Assembly: GCA_904501955.1 (NCBI GenBank) | Contig: CAJGCY010000067.1 | Span: forward strand, 1-12,966 | Source of the DNA: an uncultured Akkermansia sp. | GTDB taxonomy: Bacteria > Verrucomicrobiota > Verrucomicrobiia > Verrucomicrobiales > Akkermansiaceae | Direction: 5' to 3' | Length of the DNA stretch: 12,966 nt | Shown here: positions 1 through 7,694 of the stretch, piece by piece | Layout: the number at the start of each line of letters is the position of its first letter | How positions within the stretch are numbered: the first letter of the stretch is position 1 | Made by a program: the position numbers and the translations under genes | The notes under the pieces: generated by a model | The model's database searches: none | Told to the model about the DNA's origin: nothing | What the model saw: the letters and a program-made list of their open reading frames with translations, nothing else

Positions 1-177
1 CCATTATATACCACCCCTCCGGGGTTCGCATTTATTTTTGTGGCCGGTTCCCGGGGTTCCGCCCCTTACGGGGCTCCACCGCCGGGCTATTTTATGGCGC
101 CCCTCCGGGGCTCTGAATTCCGCTCGCTTGCGCTCGCAAATCATCCCACAAATACCCCTTCAACTTCCGATTTATCG
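1..177 (-). repeat. GC-rich palindromic repeat, left copy, sense to the upstream Sel1 gene
   Basis: This is a copy of a roughly 170 bp element that recurs, inverted, at 12136-12308 with only scattered mismatches. It is a chain of short hairpins: ACCCC-TCC-GGGGT at 13-25, GCCCC-TTAC-GGGGC at 61-74 and GCCCC-TCC-GGGGC at 99-111. A block containing CGCTCGCTTGCGCTCGC follows, and the copy ends at CAACTTCCGATTTATCG (161-177). Read on the minus strand, it begins about 10 nt after the stop of the Sel1 lipoprotein gene, so it would form that transcript's 3' end. The central loop then reads GTAA, a GNRA tetraloop. The copy may extend beyond base 1. Open reading frames through it are repeat translations and not genes. 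Confidence 0.85.
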
Positions 178-187
178 AGCAGGCAAA

Positions 188-1051
188 TCAGGGTTTAGCG
201 TTTTTCTGCAATTCTTGCAGGCGAGTAGCCCATGCGCGGATTTCATCCGCATGGGTGGTGGGGTCATCAAGGCTTTGTAGGTAGGTGATATAGTCTTTGA
301 TGGCGGCGGGGTAATCCTGCCCGGCAGCCAAGCGGAGCATCGCAGCGCCCTTTTGCTCATCCTGCTCTACGCCCTTGCCGTTGAGGTACATCAAGCCCAC
401 CAAATGCAGCGCGCGGGGGTCACCGGCATCCGCAGAGCGTTTGAACCACTCCACGGCTTGGGGTAAATCCACCTTTTGTCCGCCCCTGCCCTCTTGGCAA
501 ACAACACCCATGGTGTACGCAGCCTGCGCTACTGTGGCTGCGCGGTCAGATTCCGCAGCGCGGCGCACGTAGTCCACCCCTCGGGCATCATTCTTTTGCA
601 GCAGAATGCGCCCGTACAGGAACTGAGCCTCCGGTATCCCGGCATCTGCTGCGCGTTGAAAATAAGGCATGGCAGCCTCCGCTTGGCGGTCTCCGTACAG
701 AATGAAGCCGATGTAGTACTCCGCCTCCATGCTGCCCGCAGCTGCAGCGCGGCGGTACCATTGCATAGCCTCCACGCGGTTCTTTGCCACGGAGCCATCT
801 TTGGAGCCCTCCAAGAAAATGCCGGCGTAGTCCAGCATGGCGGGTAAATAGCCGGCTTGCGCCGCCTCGCGCAGCAGCTGCAAGGCGCCGCGCACGTCGG
901 ATGCAGCGTTCTCCACATTCGGCTTCAGCAGAGCTTGAGCTTTCTCATATTTTTGCTGAGCGCTCAGGGGCTGAGGCGCGGGGGCATCATCACACCCCAC
1001 CCCGCAGCACAAAAAAAGGAGCAACAGAGAGCTTTTCCATCGTGTTTTCAT
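188..1051 (-). CDS. Sel1-repeat lipoprotein
   Basis: The 287-residue product starts with a short basic N-terminus, a leucine-rich stretch and a lipobox ending GVGC, so Cys20 should be lipidated after signal peptidase II cleavage. Asp21 and Asp22 follow; in E. coli an Asp at +2 favours retention in the inner membrane, though that rule may not hold here. The rest is about five Sel1-like (TPR-type) helical repeats, recognisable by AG.(P/E)A, the following Y/L.G and a closing (R/K)(R/S)AA; one includes QAVEWFKRSADAG. Sel1 repeats are protein-protein scaffolds, and no catalytic residues are visible, so the partner is unknown. The gene starts 44 nt after the malic enzyme stop and may be co-transcribed with it. 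A TATAA-like stretch lies in the gap, but no convincing -35 accompanies it. The palindromic repeat at 1-177 follows the stop directly. Confidence 0.88.
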   Translation of the reverse strand: MKTRWKSSLLLLFLCCGVGCDDAPAPQPLSAQQKYEKAQALLKPNVENAASDVRGALQLLREAAQAGYLPAMLDYAGIFLEGSKDGSVAKNRVEAMQWYRRAAAAGSMEAEYYIGFILYGDRQAEAAMPYFQRAADAGIPEAQFLYGRILLQKNDARGVDYVRRAAESDRAATVAQAAYTMGVVCQEGRGGQKVDLPQAVEWFKRSADAGDPRALHLVGLMYLNGKGVEQDEQKGAAMLRLAAGQDYPAAIKDYITYLQSLDDPTTHADEIRAWATRLQELQKNAKP

Positions 1052-1095
1052 GCTCTCTATTGCTCCGAATGAAAGGTTTATAATACAGCGGGTAT

Positions 1096-2409
1096 TCAGC
1101 CCTGATAGCTGTCCACCAGCGTGTGCGTACGCTCATGCACCTTAGCCACACGAGCCTTGAGCTCAGCCTTGTAAGCCTCCTTATCCGGCATCGGGCGGCG
1201 AGCCACACCGGAAATCACGGCAGCCTCTGCAATGGCAGGAGCAAGGTACTCAATCATGCGCGGGTCGAAGGGCTTCGGAATCACGTAATCGCGACCGAAC
1301 TTCAAGGCAACACCGCCGTTGGCGTCCACCACCTCCTGCGGCACCTCCTCGCGGGCGAGGTCAGCCAGAGCGCGGCTGGCAGCAATCTTCATGGCCTCGT
1401 TGATGCTGGTGGCCTGCATATCCAGCGCAGCGCGGAACATGTAGGGGAAGCAGCTCACGTTGTTCACCTGGTTCGGCCAGTCACTGCGACCGGAGCCCAT
1501 GATGCAGTCCGGGCGAGCAGCCTTGGCCTCTTCATAGGTAATCTCGGGGTCGGGGTTCGCGCAGGCAAAGATAATCGGGTTCGGAGCCATGCTCTTCACC
1601 ATCTCGGGCTTCAGCAGCCCCTTCTTGGACAAGCCGAGGAAGATATCCGCCCCCTGCAGGGCAACCTCAAGCGTGCAGTCCTCACTCTGGGCAAACATGG
1701 CCTTGGTGGGGTGCAAATCCAAACGCCCGGTGTGAATCAAGCCCTTGGAGTCGAACATGAAGATATTCTCACGGCGGATACCCAGAGCCATGTAGAACTT
1801 GGCGCAGGCAATACCGGCAGCACCGGCGCCGCATACCACGCACTTCATGTCCTGCAGCAGGCGGCCCGTCAGGTGGGCAGCGTTCAGCAGAGCTGCACCG
1901 GAGATAACGGCCGTACCGTGCTGGTCGTCATGGAACACGGGGATGTTCATTTCCTCGCGCAGGCGCTGCTCCACGATGAAGCACTCCGGGGCTTTGATGT
2001 CCTCCAGATTGATGGCGCCGAAGGTGGGCTCCATGGTCTTGATGACCTCAATCAGGGTCTCGGGCTTCTTGATATCGAGCTCGATATCGAAGACGTCCAC
2101 ATCCGCATAAATCTTGAACAGCAGGCCTTTACCCTCCATCACGGGCTTGGAGGCATGGGCACCGATGTTACCCAAACCCAACACGGCGGTGCCGTTGCTG
2201 ATAACACCCACCAAATTACCGCGGCCGGTGTAGCGGAGGGAGGCACTCTCATCTTCTGCAATGCGCAGGCAAGGCTCTGCCACACCCGGAGAATAGGCCA
2301 GAGTCAAATCATCTATGGAGAAACAAGACTTGCACGGCAATACTTCCAACTTGCCGGGACGGGGTTCCTCATGATACTGCTGTGCTCTCTGTGCTAAATC
2401 GTTACTCAT
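1096..2409 (-). CDS. Malic enzyme, short bacterial form (oxaloacetate-decarboxylating malate dehydrogenase)
   Basis: This enzyme converts malate plus NAD(P)+ to pyruvate, CO2 and NAD(P)H in the cytoplasm, linking the C4-acid pool to pyruvate and reducing power. The product has 437 residues, so it holds only the malic domain and lacks the C-terminal phosphotransacetylase-like domain of MaeB-type enzymes. Visible family signatures, in order, are LAYSPGVAEPC near residue 38, NGTAVLGLGNIG, the KPVMEGKG metal and substrate region, the NLEDIKAPECF block, FHDDQHGTA (divalent-metal Asp residues), the Rossmann loop CGAGAAGIAC, and FACANPDPEI followed by GRSDWPNQVNN. I prefer the start at 2409 (MSNDLAQRAQQYH). 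The longer in-frame start at 2505 would place the conserved promoter elements inside the gene and adds a stretch with no family similarity. Cofactor preference cannot be told from the sequence. Codons are mostly G/C-ending, as expected for a well-expressed gene. Confidence 0.95.
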   Translation of the reverse strand: MSNDLAQRAQQYHEEPRPGKLEVLPCKSCFSIDDLTLAYSPGVAEPCLRIAEDESASLRYTGRGNLVGVISNGTAVLGLGNIGAHASKPVMEGKGLLFKIYADVDVFDIELDIKKPETLIEVIKTMEPTFGAINLEDIKAPECFIVEQRLREEMNIPVFHDDQHGTAVISGAALLNAAHLTGRLLQDMKCVVCGAGAAGIACAKFYMALGIRRENIFMFDSKGLIHTGRLDLHPTKAMFAQSEDCTLEVALQGADIFLGLSKKGLLKPEMVKSMAPNPIIFACANPDPEITYEEAKAARPDCIMGSGRSDWPNQVNNVSCFPYMFRAALDMQATSINEAMKIAASRALADLAREEVPQEVVDANGGVALKFGRDYVIPKPFDPRMIEYLAPAIAEAAVISGVARRPMPDKEAYKAELKARVAKVHERTHTLVDSYQG

Positions 2410-2437
2410 ATTCTTCGGATTTGCTTGGTGAGCGCGT

Positions 2438-2465
2438 ATTATACACATTTCTCCCCGTATGGCAA
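2438..2465 (-). promoter_or_regulatory. Predicted sigma-70 promoter of the malic enzyme gene
   Basis: On the minus strand, TTGCCA (2465-2460) is separated by 16 bp from a perfect TATAAT (2443-2438). Transcription would start near 2431, leaving a leader of about 22 nt before the ATG at 2409. This supports the downstream start and shows that the malic enzyme gene has a promoter separate from the NAD salvage genes. No hairpin-plus-T-tract terminator is visible between 2410 and 2511, so read-through from the upstream gene is possible. Confidence 0.65.
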
Positions 2466-2511
2466 GCCCATTCTGTTCCCTACACCCCGCCTTTTGCGTC
2501 AGCAAGATGTC

Positions 2512-3405
2512 TTATTGTAAAACAGATGGGGGGAACTCCTCCGGATTCGCTACATAAATCGGTTGAAAGAAAGAATCCGCCACAACGGCAATGGAGGGCT
2601 TTGTGAGGCGCATCACATCAATGGAGAGTGCTGCCAATCGCAAATCATGCGACTCTTTGCAACACTCCCAGTTGAAGTATTCACGGCTGGTGTCGCAGCC
2701 ATACAATTCACCGCAACGGTCAGCTTCATCCTCCAACCACTGTGGATACCCATCCGCAGCTTCTATGTAAAAAGAATGATTCCACATCGAACTCCATAGA
2801 CACTCGCTATCCGGCACATAGAAGGATAGATAGCAAGCATCATAACCATTATAGAACCCATAATGCAGGCGCTTTTTGGGCAAACTTTCCGTCATGGAGG
2901 CAGAATGAGCTTTCAACTCGCGCAGGTACTTGTTGTTTATCAGCCCGTTACCGAGTGAAGGATACCATATCCCCTCCCTATATCGCACAAAGCTCATCTG
3001 ATGAAGATACAGCCATATACTGTAATCATCATGCACGGGCAGACCACACCAATCCACCCTGCGCTCAGGGTATGCCGCAGCTATCCCCATGGCGATGGAC
3101 GCTGCGTAAGCCTCCGGGCCGTAGGGGTTAACGGGCTGCTCCCAATAGGTTTCCAGCGCATAGCTCACCCATGCATTCCAGAAGGCAATGCGCTCTTTCA
3201 GGTGCGCAGGCAGTGCGAATTCCTCCGCAGGCATGCAGGAGCCACCCTCCACCACCAACAAGCGGGCGCCTCCCTCCGGCGTTTCCTCACAGCGCAGGGA
3301 AAGTCCGCATTCATCCGAGGCTGCCAGGCCGGAAAAGTTTTGGCGCTCATTCTCACAGCCGCGGAAGCGCTTTTCATCAAACAAGGACCAGATATTAACA
3401 GCCAT
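2512..3405 (-). CDS. Unrecognised protein overlapping the end of nadR
   Basis: I do not recognise this 297-residue protein. It has no signal peptide, lipobox or membrane segment, so it is probably cytoplasmic. It is rich in Trp, Tyr and Cys, which suggests a compact fold. Notable segments are FWNAWVSYALETYW, YPERRVDWCGLPVHDDYSIW, LHYGFYNGYDACYLSFY and REYFNWECCKESHDLR. The paired aromatics and acidic residues could line a pocket, but no known catalytic motif is evident. I chose the start at 3405 (MAVNIWSLFDEKRF). It overlaps the nadR coding region by 11 nt, which suggests translational coupling and a shared transcript with pnuC and nadR. A longer start at 3471 is possible but would run 77 nt into nadR. 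Codon use is more mixed than in proS or the malic enzyme gene. A role tied to NAD or nicotinamide riboside salvage is inferred from position only. Confidence 0.8.
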   Translation of the reverse strand: MAVNIWSLFDEKRFRGCENERQNFSGLAASDECGLSLRCEETPEGGARLLVVEGGSCMPAEEFALPAHLKERIAFWNAWVSYALETYWEQPVNPYGPEAYAASIAMGIAAAYPERRVDWCGLPVHDDYSIWLYLHQMSFVRYREGIWYPSLGNGLINNKYLRELKAHSASMTESLPKKRLHYGFYNGYDACYLSFYVPDSECLWSSMWNHSFYIEAADGYPQWLEDEADRCGELYGCDTSREYFNWECCKESHDLRLAALSIDVMRLTKPSIAVVADSFFQPIYVANPEEFPPSVLQ

Positions 3406-4417
3406 AAGCAAAATGTTTCTCAACACATTCCACCGCCTTAGCCAATCGCTCCGCATAGGTGGCACCGGCAATCACATGAAACTCCATACCGAACTCACGG
3501 TAAAAGCGTTTCAGCTCGTCCGACATCTCATTCCTTACATCGCCCGCATTGTTCTCATCCGAGCGCAAGCCATCCTGCACAAAGGGCACATCAGCCTCCA
3601 GGAAGAGGATGAGGTCAAAGGCATCCGGCGTGGGGGCAGGCAATCCCACATCACAAAAGCGGGAATACCAATACGTGGTCACCGCATCCGTATCAATGAA
3701 CAAGAAACGGTTTGCCCTGTGGCATGCGGCATGAATGCGGGCACGGTGCTCGCTGATGATTTCCTCGAAATCGCTCTTCACCATGTAATCCGTACCACCG
3801 CAACGCGCGCAGACATCACGCCCGTACTCTGCCACATACTCCGTGTTGTACAAGGCTGCGAGATTCTGCACCATGGTCGATTTGCCCGTCGATTCATGGC
3901 CGATGATAAGCACCTTGCGCACGTAATACGGGCGCACCTGCTGCGGCAAGTAATCCCAATGCCGGAGCGGAGCACGGCGAATCTCAGAGGAAGAGATGGG
4001 GATGACGCCGCGATCCGCCGTAATGATGCGAGCCTCCGGGTAATAGCGAGCGTAGGGAGACGCCGTCCCATAATCCGAGCCGCAGTAAATGGCATTCACA
4101 GTCTTGCCGATGATGCCGCGCACCGTCTCCGCCCCACGGCGCCAATGCTCCTCAGAGTACAGCTCCTTCGAGGGGGCATCATCCTCCAAATCAATGATGC
4201 GCACATGGGGCAAATGGCTCACGGCAGCGTAAATCCACTGATGGCGCAGGCGGAAGTCCACCTCCTCACGCGAGTGACTGTAGCTGAGCACCACATACAA
4301 CTCACGGCACTCACAGGCAGCGCGAATGATAGTAGCTACATGACCACGGTGCAGCGGGTTGGCACATGTGCCGAACATGCCCACCTCATACAAAAAGCCT
4401 TTCATTTCCTTGTCCAT
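3395..4417 (-). CDS. nadR: NadR-type bifunctional NMN adenylyltransferase / ribosylnicotinamide kinase
   Basis: The 340-residue protein joins two enzymes of nicotinamide riboside salvage. The N-terminal nucleotidyltransferase half (about 1-165) has GMFGTCANPLHRGH with the HxGH motif at residues 23-26, and the matching ISSSEIR signature at 141-147; this half makes NAD+ from NMN and ATP. The C-terminal kinase half begins with a P-loop, GHESTGKST, at 173-181, and phosphorylates nicotinamide riboside to NMN. The N-terminal helix-turn-helix of enterobacterial NadR is absent, so this form should be an enzyme and not a repressor. It overlaps the pnuC stop. The ATG at 4417 gives a 16-nt overlap. A second ATG at 4405 gives a classic 4-nt ATGA overlap directly after AAGGA, so either start is possible. 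Pairing with pnuC strongly supports the assignment. Confidence 0.93.
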   Translation of the reverse strand: MDKEMKGFLYEVGMFGTCANPLHRGHVATIIRAACECRELYVVLSYSHSREEVDFRLRHQWIYAAVSHLPHVRIIDLEDDAPSKELYSEEHWRRGAETVRGIIGKTVNAIYCGSDYGTASPYARYYPEARIITADRGVIPISSSEIRRAPLRHWDYLPQQVRPYYVRKVLIIGHESTGKSTMVQNLAALYNTEYVAEYGRDVCARCGGTDYMVKSDFEEIISEHRARIHAACHRANRFLFIDTDAVTTYWYSRFCDVGLPAPTPDAFDLILFLEADVPFVQDGLRSDENNAGDVRNEMSDELKRFYREFGMEFHVIAGATYAERLAKAVECVEKHFAYGC

Positions 4418-5106
4418 TTCACCAATCCGAATACAGAGTTAACCAGGAACACCACCCACATCATCAGCGTTGCCACGTTCTCACCGTTCGCAGCAAAGCG
4501 CTCCGCCCACATGTAAATGGAACACACGTTGATGCTTATCCACAAATACCACTGCTCCGGGCAACGGCGGGCGGAGAGTGTCATGGCAAACACGGAGGCC
4601 ACCGTGGTATAGGCATCCACATAGGGAATGGCATCCCCGAAGTACGCCAACCCCACACCCAACAGCGCCGTACCCGCAGCCAGCGCAAGCAGCGCGTACA
4701 CCCGCGCTCGCCATGCCATGTGCAAGGGCTGCACCGTGCCCTGCTCTGCATTGATATGCGTTCGCCATATATGGAAACCGATGAACTGTAAGGGCAGATA
4801 ATACAGCGCATTCAGCAGGGTCTCACCATACAGCGTCTGCCCGTACGCCACAATGGCATACAAGATGCAGTTGGCTACCCCGAAGTAATACGCCGCCAAT
4901 TTTCCCTTAGCGGTGAGCACCACGCAAATGATACCCGTCACGGATGAGGAAATACCCAACAGATTATCCCCCAGCAGCACGGAAACCACCAGTACGGACA
5001 GCGTGGCAAGCGCCAACCACAGCACTTCACACACCCGCCAATGGGTAAACGCGTCACGTATACCATAAGTGTTCCCTGCTCGGGGCATGCTGTCTGTCGT
5101 GTCCAT
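4402..5106 (-). CDS. pnuC: Nicotinamide riboside transporter PnuC
   Basis: This is a 234-residue integral membrane protein with about seven hydrophobic segments between residues 25 and 230, the size and layout of PnuC. Family features include the WYLWISINVCSIYMW segment near the C-terminus and the aromatic-rich ALYYLPLQFIGFHIW helix. PnuC proteins are SWEET-like facilitators that admit nicotinamide riboside, and uptake is driven by trapping of the substrate through phosphorylation. Here the trapping kinase is encoded by the next gene, nadR. I place the start at 5106 (MDTTDSMPRAG). The alternative ATG at 5142 overlaps the predicted -10 box, so it should be upstream of the transcript start. No riboswitch-like structure is apparent in the 28-nt leader. 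A related PnuC subtype carrying thiamine or another vitamin is possible in principle, but the nadR overlap argues for nicotinamide riboside. Confidence 0.92.
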   Translation of the reverse strand: MDTTDSMPRAGNTYGIRDAFTHWRVCEVLWLALATLSVLVVSVLLGDNLLGISSSVTGIICVVLTAKGKLAAYYFGVANCILYAIVAYGQTLYGETLLNALYYLPLQFIGFHIWRTHINAEQGTVQPLHMAWRARVYALLALAAGTALLGVGLAYFGDAIPYVDAYTTVASVFAMTLSARRCPEQWYLWISINVCSIYMWAERFAANGENVATLMMWVVFLVNSVFGLVKWTRK

Positions 5107-5140
5107 AGTTTTGTAGCTGTTAGTGTGGGTAAGCGGGCGC

Positions 5141-5169
5141 ATCTTAGCACATTACGGGCTCAGACTCAA
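5141..5169 (-). promoter_or_regulatory. Predicted promoter of the pnuC-nadR unit
   Basis: On the minus strand, TTGAGT (5169-5164) lies 17 bp before TAAGAT (5146-5141). Each box matches the consensus at four of six positions. The pair lies between the proS terminator and the preferred pnuC start, where a promoter is needed. Transcription would start near 5134. Confidence 0.45.
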
Positions 5170-5190
5170 GCCTAAGTCCGCAAAAACCAA

Positions 5191-5233
5191 CAAAAAACGC
5201 GGGTTTTCCCCGAAAAAACGAGGAAAACCCGCG
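5191..5233 (-). terminator. Rho-independent terminator of proS
   Basis: A 12-bp perfect stem pairs CGCGGGTTTTCC (5198-5209) with GGAAAACCCGCG (5222-5233). Two more pairs close an A6 loop beyond a single mismatch. On the minus strand the hairpin is followed directly by TTTTTTG (5197-5191). It sits 24 nt after the proS stop and insulates proS from the pnuC promoter. Confidence 0.9.
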
Positions 5234-5257
5234 CAAAATCAGCGAAAACTCGCGTTA

Positions 5258-6778
5258 TTAATAGCTGCGAGCCCAGAGCACGCGGCGCGTGGTCGGACGC
5301 CCGGTGAGAATGCACGGAGCCTCCGGACCGGAGCCCATCTCACCGTGCGGAATGCAGCGGATGGAGATGCGCAGGCTCTTGCCGAGCTCTTCCTCCTCCT
5401 CCGGGGAGCCATCCCAGGGGCACAGCAGCCAGTCAGCATCGGTACCGGTGCTGAAGTTGGCCTTCAGGTCCTCCAAGCTATCGCAGGGGCGGATGTGGCT
5501 GTCGCGGAAGCTCAGCTGGCGCTGCAAGAGGCTGTTCTGCACATCCTCCAGCAACTGCACGGCGTTCTCCACGAACTCCGCCTCGGAGATGAAGCTCTTC
5601 TCATTGGTGGCTTGGTCACGGCGGGCAAGGCAGATGGAGCCCTTCTCCAAGTCACGCGGACCGATTTCCACGCGCACGGGCACGCCCTTCTTAATCCACT
5701 CCCACTTCTTGGTACCACCGTTGAGGTCGCGGGTGTCCACCTGCACGCGCAGGGGCATGCCGTGGTAAGTCATGGCGCTCAGTTTGTCCGCCAGCTCCTG
5801 GCAGTGGTCAAGGATGGCCTGCTTGGTGTCAGCCTTGGGGGTTACGGGGATGATGACAATCTGCTTCGGAGCCACGCGAGGCGGGCATACCAAGCCGTCA
5901 TCATCGGAGTGAGCCATGATGAGCGTACCGATCATGCGGGTGGATACACCCCAAGAGGTGGTCCAGGCATACTGGCGCTCATTGGTGCGACCGGCAAAGG
6001 AGATGTTCTGAGCCTTGGCAAAGTTCTGACCGAGGAAGTGTGAGGTACCGGCCTGAATGGCCTTGCGGTCCTGCACCATTGCCTCTACGGTGAAGGTGCG
6101 CACGGCACCGGGGAAACGCTCGTGAGCGGTCTTTTCACCGGGGATGGAGGGCACGGCCAGCACGTCGCGCTGGAAGTCCTCATACACCTTGTGCATGATG
6201 GCGGTCTCCTCCTCAGCCTCCTCGCGGGTCTCGTGGGCGGTGTGGCCCTCCTGCCACAGGAACTCAGCCGTGCGCAGGAAGATGCGGGGGCGCATTTCCC
6301 AGCGCATCACGTTGCACCACTGGTTGACCTTGAAGGGGAGGTCGCGGTAGCTCTCCAGCCAGCGGGAGAAAGCAGCGCCGATAACAGTCTCAGAGGTGGG
6401 GCGGATGACGTACTTATCCGTCAGCTCACCGGAGGGAATCATCTTGGTTTTGCCGGTCTCCGGGTCCTTCACCGCCTCCAAGCGGTGGTGAGTCACCACG
6501 GCGCACTCCGTAGCGAAGCCCTCAGCGTGCTCAGCCTCTTTCTCGAGGTATGAGACGGGAATGAGCATGGGGAAGTAAGCGTTGGTGTGGCCGGTGCGCT
6601 TGAACTCGGCATCCATCTGCTGCTGAATGAGCTCCCAGATGGCGTAGCCCCAAGGCTTGATGACCATACAACCGCGCACCTCGGAGTTTTCTGCGAGGTC
6701 CGCAGCTTTAATGACTTGCTGATACCACTCGGGGAAGTCCTCCGCGCGGGTGGGTGATATTGCGTTCTGTTGTGCCAT
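5258..6778 (-). CDS. proS: Prolyl-tRNA synthetase, short (archaeal/eukaryotic-like) type
   Basis: This enzyme charges tRNA-Pro with proline in the cytoplasm. The 506-residue protein is the short class II form without the editing insertion of long bacterial ProRS. Motif 1 lies around residues 40-75. The RPTSET proline and ATP loop is at 127-132. The motif 2 region is WEMRPRIFLRTAEFLWQEGHT, about 160-180, and the motif 3 region is SWGVSTRMIGTLIMAHSDD, about 275-293. The anticodon-binding domain covers about 300-400, followed by the C-terminal domain ending in the family's invariant terminal Tyr. In short ProRS the C-terminal domain often binds zinc with four Cys. Here Cys453 and Cys489 remain, but the expected partners appear to be Ser458 and Thr492, so the site is probably metal-free. 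The start at 6778 has no visible Shine-Dalgarno sequence. The gene lies 30 nt after the M50 peptidase gene and is probably co-transcribed with it. Confidence 0.97.
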   Translation of the reverse strand: MAQQNAISPTRAEDFPEWYQQVIKAADLAENSEVRGCMVIKPWGYAIWELIQQQMDAEFKRTGHTNAYFPMLIPVSYLEKEAEHAEGFATECAVVTHHRLEAVKDPETGKTKMIPSGELTDKYVIRPTSETVIGAAFSRWLESYRDLPFKVNQWCNVMRWEMRPRIFLRTAEFLWQEGHTAHETREEAEEETAIMHKVYEDFQRDVLAVPSIPGEKTAHERFPGAVRTFTVEAMVQDRKAIQAGTSHFLGQNFAKAQNISFAGRTNERQYAWTTSWGVSTRMIGTLIMAHSDDDGLVCPPRVAPKQIVIIPVTPKADTKQAILDHCQELADKLSAMTYHGMPLRVQVDTRDLNGGTKKWEWIKKGVPVRVEIGPRDLEKGSICLARRDQATNEKSFISEAEFVENAVQLLEDVQNSLLQRQLSFRDSHIRPCDSLEDLKANFSTGTDADWLLCPWDGSPEEEEELGKSLRISIRCIPHGEMGSGPEAPCILTGRPTTRRVLWARSY

Positions 6779-6808
6779 AGATTTAATGAGTTAATTGATA
6801 ATGAAAAG

Positions 6809-7504
6809 TCAGTAAGGAGAATTGCGCACGCCGTTGTAGTTGACGAGGATGAGCAAACCTAAGAGAATCGCCATGATGTGGAAGCCGGTTATCAGCGCCA
6901 GTGCCGCCAAAAGCACCGCCACGGCCATGCTGTAAATGTGCATCCGGCGCGGGCTATGCATCAGGCAGGTCATGATTAACCCGCCGTCTAACGGGTAGAT
7001 GGGCAGCAGGCTCAGCACGCTCCACCACACACACACCTGCAGCACAAAAGCCCCGAACAACACCAGCATCGGCGGGTACGCATCCACCAAGGCGGAGGGT
7101 ATCTTCCCGAACAGCACCTCACCCAGCATATCCACCCCGCCCGCGACACTGCCGGAAGTGTACACCAGCAGCAAAAACACCGGCAAGGCAAGCAACAGCG
7201 AGCTCACGGGACCGGCGGCCGTCATCAGCATGCGGGTAAAACGCGTCAGCTTTGCGTCCTTGTTCATACAAATGCCACCCAACCAAGCCAGTTGCACCGC
7301 CGGTGAGCCACCGCCGAACAAGCGCCCCACTACGGCGTGCCCCATCTCATGCGCCAGCAGCGATAAAAAACCCGCTACCACAAACAGGGCAACCCCCAAC
7401 CAACCGAACTCGCCACCGGTGAGCATGTAACCCATCAGCGCAAGTACAGCCCATATGGAGGGGTGTATGCTCACCCAAGCCCCGAATAGATAAAAGCGCA
7501 CCAT
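6809..7504 (-). CDS. M50-family membrane metallopeptidase (site-2-protease-like)
   Basis: This is a 231-residue polytopic membrane protein with about six hydrophobic segments. The zinc motif HEMGH is at residues 52-56, with His52, Glu53 and His56 as expected ligands and base. The third ligand is supplied by the YPLDGG motif, with Asp173. An AAGPVSSL segment (about 96-103) matches the conserved AGP motif between them. Family members cut transmembrane segments of substrates within the bilayer, often releasing regulators or clearing signal-peptide remnants. There is no PDZ or CBS domain, so it resembles the small SpoIVFB/Rv-type rhomboid-free group and not RseP. I chose the start at 7504 (MVRFYLFGAWVSIHP), because SIHPS is the usual N-terminal motif and the ATG at 7534 overlaps the predicted promoter. 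It shares a promoter region with the divergent operon starting at 7695, and proS follows after 30 nt. The substrate is unknown. Confidence 0.92.
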   Translation of the reverse strand: MVRFYLFGAWVSIHPSIWAVLALMGYMLTGGEFGWLGVALFVVAGFLSLLAHEMGHAVVGRLFGGGSPAVQLAWLGGICMNKDAKLTRFTRMLMTAAGPVSSLLLALPVFLLLVYTSGSVAGGVDMLGEVLFGKIPSALVDAYPPMLVLFGAFVLQVCVWWSVLSLLPIYPLDGGLIMTCLMHSPRRMHIYSMAVAVLLAALALITGFHIMAILLGLLILVNYNGVRNSPY

Positions 7505-7512
7505 GCGCGGGT

Positions 7513-7541
7513 ATTTTACTACACGCAAGCCCAATATACAA
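7513..7541 (-). promoter_or_regulatory. Possible promoter of the M50 peptidase-proS unit
   Basis: On the minus strand, TTGTAT (7541-7536) lies 17 bp before TAAAAT (7518-7513). The -10 box matches five of six consensus positions and the -35 box is weak. Transcription would start near 7506, almost at the ATG at 7504, implying a near-leaderless message. A second TATATT further upstream could act instead and would leave a leader of about 25 nt. Confidence 0.4.
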
Positions 7542-7604
7542 GCCCCAATTTAGTGTTGCGCAAAATTGAGGAATGGCCGCAGGTCCAAGAATCACAAAAA
7601 GGGT

Positions 7605-7634
7605 TTGACAGAGCATGCTGGAGTATGCTATAAG
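7605..7634 (+). promoter_or_regulatory. Strong promoter of the three-gene plus-strand operon
   Basis: A perfect TTGACA (7605-7610) is followed after 18 bp by TATAAG (7629-7634). TGC directly before the -10 box makes an extended -10 element. Transcription should start near 7641, giving a leader of about 54 nt. The spacer contains the palindrome AGCATGCT (7612-7619) and the related AGTATGCT ten bases later, which may be an operator. Confidence 0.75.
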
Positions 7635-7694
7635 AAATTGAGCTCTAAAACGTCGAGCTGAGGCGCGCATTCTTTTCTCAAACATTTGAGGCAC

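Noticed and set aside
38..280. Open frame of 80 codons crossing the left repeat, with a similar frame at 11895-12320 on the minus strand
   Set aside because: Both translate the same repeat and run into unrelated flanking sequence. The similarity comes from the DNA element and not from a protein family.
1052..1095. Separate promoter for the Sel1 lipoprotein gene
   Set aside because: A TATAA-like box is present on the minus strand, but no acceptable -35 box lies at a proper distance. Co-transcription with the malic enzyme gene is simpler.
1123..2397. Long plus-strand open frame of 424 codons opposite the malic enzyme gene
   Set aside because: It mirrors a highly biased, G/C-ending coding sequence and has no family features. 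The minus-strand gene has every malic enzyme signature.
3188..4516. Plus-strand open frame of 442 codons opposite nadR
   Set aside because: It is antisense to a clear NadR protein and spans several real gene boundaries. The composition is typical of a reverse-strand shadow.
5107..5190. Possible NAD- or vitamin-sensing riboswitch before pnuC
   Set aside because: The predicted leader is about 28 nt and shows no conserved riboswitch core. The prominent hairpin upstream is the proS terminator.
5123..6043. Plus-strand open frame of 306 codons opposite proS
   Set aside because: It crosses the proS terminator and lies antisense to an unambiguous prolyl-tRNA synthetase.
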